Below are positions 7,124 to 9,287 of a stretch of 9,287 nt of DNA, in pieces; position 1 is the first letter of the stretch, and every line of letters begins with the position of its first letter. The DNA is from Syntrophomonadaceae bacterium. GTDB taxonomy: Bacteria; Bacillota; Syntrophomonadia; Syntrophomonadales; Syntrophomonadaceae. The DNA lies in contig JAAZOA010000268.1 in the NCBI GenBank assembly GCA_012798055.1, forward strand, positions 1 through 9,287, written 5' to 3'. The notes below the pieces were generated by a model, which saw only the letters and a list, made by a program, of their open reading frames with translations, was not told the origin of the DNA and made no database searches. A program made the translations under genes and the position numbers.

Positions 7124-7166
7124 AGTCAACCGAGTCAGGTCACCATTAAGAAACTCTAATTACTAA

Positions 7167-7175
7167 ATTATAGCA
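7167..7175 (-). promoter_or_regulatory. Extended -10 promoter of the ATPase gene
   Basis: The minus strand reads TGCTATAAT, a consensus -10 box with the TGn extension. No good -35 box is visible 16-18 bases upstream, as is usual for extended -10 promoters. The predicted start near 7160 gives a leader of about 49 bases. Confidence 0.65.
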
Positions 7176-7359
7176 GATAAGTGCTATTGCTGCGCTTCAG
7201 CATCGGCTGGGCCAAACATGCCAGCCTGTATTCCGCAGGCAGTACCATCGGTTTTGCATGGGCGGACAGGGAGTATAACACTGGACTTGTCCCAACAGCC
7301 ATTTCGGCTTATAGACTCTGGGCAGCACTAGATTAAGGTCGTCAGGAAGCGGTTCGGAT

Positions 7360-7387
7360 TTGACAAAAATGGCTGGAGATATAGAAT
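7360..7387 (+). promoter_or_regulatory. Promoter of the aminotransferase-reductase fusion gene
   Basis: A perfect TTGACA (7360-7365) and TAGAAT (7382-7387, five of six consensus bases) are separated by 16 bases. The predicted start near 7394 leaves a leader of about 44 bases containing AGGAGG at 7426-7431. Confidence 0.75.
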
Positions 7388-7437
7388 AGATATAGTCCAC
7401 TGCAATGCACAAAGATGTGCACAAGAGGAGGAGCGCG

Positions 7438-9287
7438 ATGTCGGGTTTTCGTACGGATTTGCTTAACCCCAGTCTGAAGGAGGTTTTGACAACCTTTCGC
7501 CTGGATAAAAACTATGTTTACGGGGAAGGCAGTTATCTGACTGACGAACAGGGAGTAAAATACCTGGATTTCATCGCCCAATACGGGGCGGTTCCTTTTG
7601 GGTACAATCCTGATTTCATCTGGGATGCCCTGGATGATGTGAGGCACCGTAAATTGCCAAGCCTGGTGCAGCCTTCGCTTCCCGGTGAAGCTCTCAAGTT
7701 GGCCAATATGCTGGCAGATTGCACCCCGGGTGATCTGTGCTACGCCACCTTCTGCCAGAGCGGTACTGAAGCGGTGGAAGCGGCTATAAAACTGGCCCGT
7801 TCCACTACCGGGCGACAGTATGTGATTTCTGCCACCAACAGTTTCCATGGCAAAACCTTGGGGGCACTGTCAGCGACCGGCAAGTCCTCTTACCAGGAAC
7901 CATTCCTGGCCCCTGCGCCGGGTTTTCTTAAAGTCCCCTACAATGATATAGCTTCCCTGGAACAGGTACTTGATGAGCATCGTAATGAGGTAGCTGCATT
8001 CATCATCGAACCGGTCCAGGGGGAGGGCGGCATTGTGGTGGGGCGGCCCGATTATCTTAAAGCTGCGCAAGATCTCTGCCGCCGCCACGAGGTGGTATTC
8101 ATTGTCGATGAAATCCAGACCGGTCTGGGGCGTACCGGAAAATTGTTTGCCAGTGAGCATGCGGGCTTGGAACCGGATGTCATGCTGCTGGCGAAAGCCC
8201 TGGGGGGCGGGGTATTGCCCTTGGGGGTATGTCTGAGTTCACCCCGGGTCTGGAATGATGAATTCGGCATGCTGCACAGTTCAACTTTTGCCAACAACCA
8301 GTTGACCTGCGCGGTGGGCGCAGCTGTCCTGGAGTACCTGTGCCGTGATGATCGGAGTATGGTGACCGAAATTCAGGCCAAGGGCGAATATTTGCTGCAA
8401 GGAGCCCGGCAATTGTGGCAGCAATACCCACAGGTCATCAAGGAAGTCCGGGGACAGGGCCTGATGGTCGGGGTAGAGTTCAGTTCCATAAAGGACGTGG
8501 GATCTTTCGACATGGCCTACATGGAGGAACAGGGGGGATTCACCGCTCTGCTGGCCGGCTTTTTGCTAAACGTATACCAGATCCGGCTGGCGCCTTTCCT
8601 GAACAATTCCATGACCCTGCGCCTGGAACCGGCTTTGACTATAAAAAAGTCTGAGATTGACAGGATGTTGGAGGCTTTGAACGTGGTTTGCCGTCTCCTG
8701 ACCTGCCAGGATTATGCCAGCCTTTACCGTTATCTGATCGATGATCTGCGCCGACCCGAGATTGGGCGGGATTACCGCGCATTCACCCGGAAAACCAAGG
8801 CGTCCCAGTTGCTGCCAGGGGAAAAACCGACCCGCAAATTCGCATTTTTGATCCATTATCCGGCACCCGAGGATGTGGTGATCAACAACCCCTCCTTCCG
8901 TAATTACAGCCGGGACGAGCTTTACCGTTTCATGCACTGGGAGAGCCTTACTACCGATCCCGGTATATGCAATTATATGCCGGCGATCAAGTCCAAGCAG
9001 GGCACAATAGCTGAAGGCTGGCTGATCGGAGTGCCTCTGGGAGCCAGGGAGATGATGAGCTGGCCCAATGAGGATACCGTTGATATCATCGGCCGCGCTG
9101 TAGATATCGGCAAAGACCTGGGGGCCGAGATCGTAGGATTGGGAGCCCTGACTTCAGTGGTCACCAAGGGCGGGCGCGCAGTGACCGGGCGGGGAGTGGC
9201 CATAACCAGCGGCAACAGCCTGACCACCTTGATGGCCGTGGAGGCCCTGTTCAGGGGAGCAGAGAAAATGTGCATCGACCCGATCGC
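7438..9287 (+). CDS. Class III PLP aminotransferase fused to an acyl-ACP-reductase (AAR)-like domain (3' end missing)
   Basis: The frame is open from the ATG at 7438 (AGGAGG six bases upstream) to the window edge, giving 616 residues without a stop. Residues about 1-420 form a complete class III aminotransferase: SGTEAVEAAIKLAR (108-121) binds cofactor phosphate, FHGKT is at 136-140, EPVQGEGG at 191-198, D224 in VDEIQTGLGRTG pairs with the pyridine nitrogen, and K253 in LAKALGGG is the Schiff-base lysine; VRGQGLMVGVEF (337-348) follows. After a linker (about 420-465), residues about 466-616 resemble the N-terminal half of the cyanobacterial aldehyde-forming acyl-ACP reductase: FAFLIH (468-473), then GLGALTSVVTKGG (567-579) and ITSGNSLTT (589-597) align with AAR's ALGGFTSI and TTGNTHTA motifs. 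The window stops where AAR's Rossmann domain would begin. The inferred chemistry is acyl thioester to aldehyde, then to amine; substrate and product are unknown. The reductase identity comes from remembered motifs. Confidence 0.85.
   Translation, partial: MSGFRTDLLNPSLKEVLTTFRLDKNYVYGEGSYLTDEQGVKYLDFIAQYGAVPFGYNPDFIWDALDDVRHRKLPSLVQPSLPGEALKLANMLADCTPGDLCYATFCQSGTEAVEAAIKLARSTTGRQYVISATNSFHGKTLGALSATGKSSYQEPFLAPAPGFLKVPYNDIASLEQVLDEHRNEVAAFIIEPVQGEGGIVVGRPDYLKAAQDLCRRHEVVFIVDEIQTGLGRTGKLFASEHAGLEPDVMLLAKALGGGVLPLGVCLSSPRVWNDEFGMLHSSTFANNQLTCAVGAAVLEYLCRDDRSMVTEIQAKGEYLLQGARQLWQQYPQVIKEVRGQGLMVGVEFSSIKDVGSFDMAYMEEQGGFTALLAGFLLNVYQIRLAPFLNNSMTLRLEPALTIKKSEIDRMLEALNVVCRLLTCQDYASLYRYLIDDLRRPEIGRDYRAFTRKTKASQLLPGEKPTRKFAFLIHYPAPEDVVINNPSFRNYSRDELYRFMHWESLTTDPGICNYMPAIKSKQGTIAEGWLIGVPLGAREMMSWPNEDTVDIIGRAVDIGKDLGAEIVGLGALTSVVTKGGRAVTGRGVAITSGNSLTTLMAVEALFRGAEKMCIDPI

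Larger units (their letters stand above)
7130..7437. other. Divergent intergenic region, with a possible gene remnant
   Basis: This stretch separates the minus-strand ATPase from the plus-strand fusion gene and holds a promoter for each. Between them a plus-strand frame (7181-7336) encodes a 51-residue peptide, including WAKHASLYSAGSTIGFAWA, that ends at TAA. It looks protein-like and faintly recalls the end of a serine hydrolase. It has no convincing ribosome binding site and begins at a weak GTG, so it is at best a decayed gene fragment. A five-base-pair hairpin (7406-7410 with 7417-7421) lies just before the ribosome binding site of the fusion gene. Confidence 0.35.

Noticed and set aside
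7342..7848. A 168-codon minus-strand open frame over the start of the fusion gene
   Set aside because: It is antisense to the aminotransferase, whose plus-strand frame carries clear family motifs, a promoter and a ribosome binding site.

Overview
The window reads as a piece of a chromosome from a Gram-positive anaerobe, most likely a Clostridia-type Firmicute. The reasons are strong GGAGG-type ribosome binding sites, recognisable sigma-A promoters with rho-independent terminators, an exported S-layer-homology (SLH) protein, and the general look of the protein families. This assignment is an inference; there is no rRNA or other direct taxonomic marker. I see no tRNA, rRNA, CRISPR array, insertion sequence or phage gene.

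Layout, left to right. Bases 3-134 (+) are the last 43 codons of an unrecognised gene that enters from the left. It converges on a minus-strand gene (188-1156) for a secreted protein with three SLH repeats fused to a C-terminal chagasin (I42) cysteine-protease-inhibitor domain. Next come three more minus-strand genes: an ATP-dependent Lon protease (1372-3747, with a clear terminator), a TetR/AcrR-family repressor (3853-4425), and a P-type cation-transporting ATPase (4583-7111). A divergent intergenic stretch (about 7130-7437) carries promoters in both directions. It leads into a large plus-strand gene (7438 to beyond the right edge) that joins a complete class III PLP aminotransferase to the start of a domain resembling the cyanobacterial aldehyde-forming acyl-ACP reductase (AAR).

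Regulation is unusually readable. The tetR and lon promoters each carry an inverted repeat of the form AACGAATRTTC, placed in the same register between the -35 and -10 boxes (17-base spacers, identical TATTAT -10 boxes). The simplest reading is that the TetR protein represses both itself and lon. A terminator between tetR and lon separates the two transcripts. The promoters also show that the longer in-frame starts of both genes lie upstream of transcription initiation and should not be used.

The two most notable proteins are the aminotransferase-reductase fusion and the SLH-chagasin fusion. The first suggests reduction of an acyl thioester to an aldehyde followed by transamination to an amine. 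The second is a predicted cell-surface-anchored inhibitor of papain-like proteases. The Lon protein also has a divergent N-terminal domain, and the ATPase has non-canonical residues at its predicted ion-binding positions.
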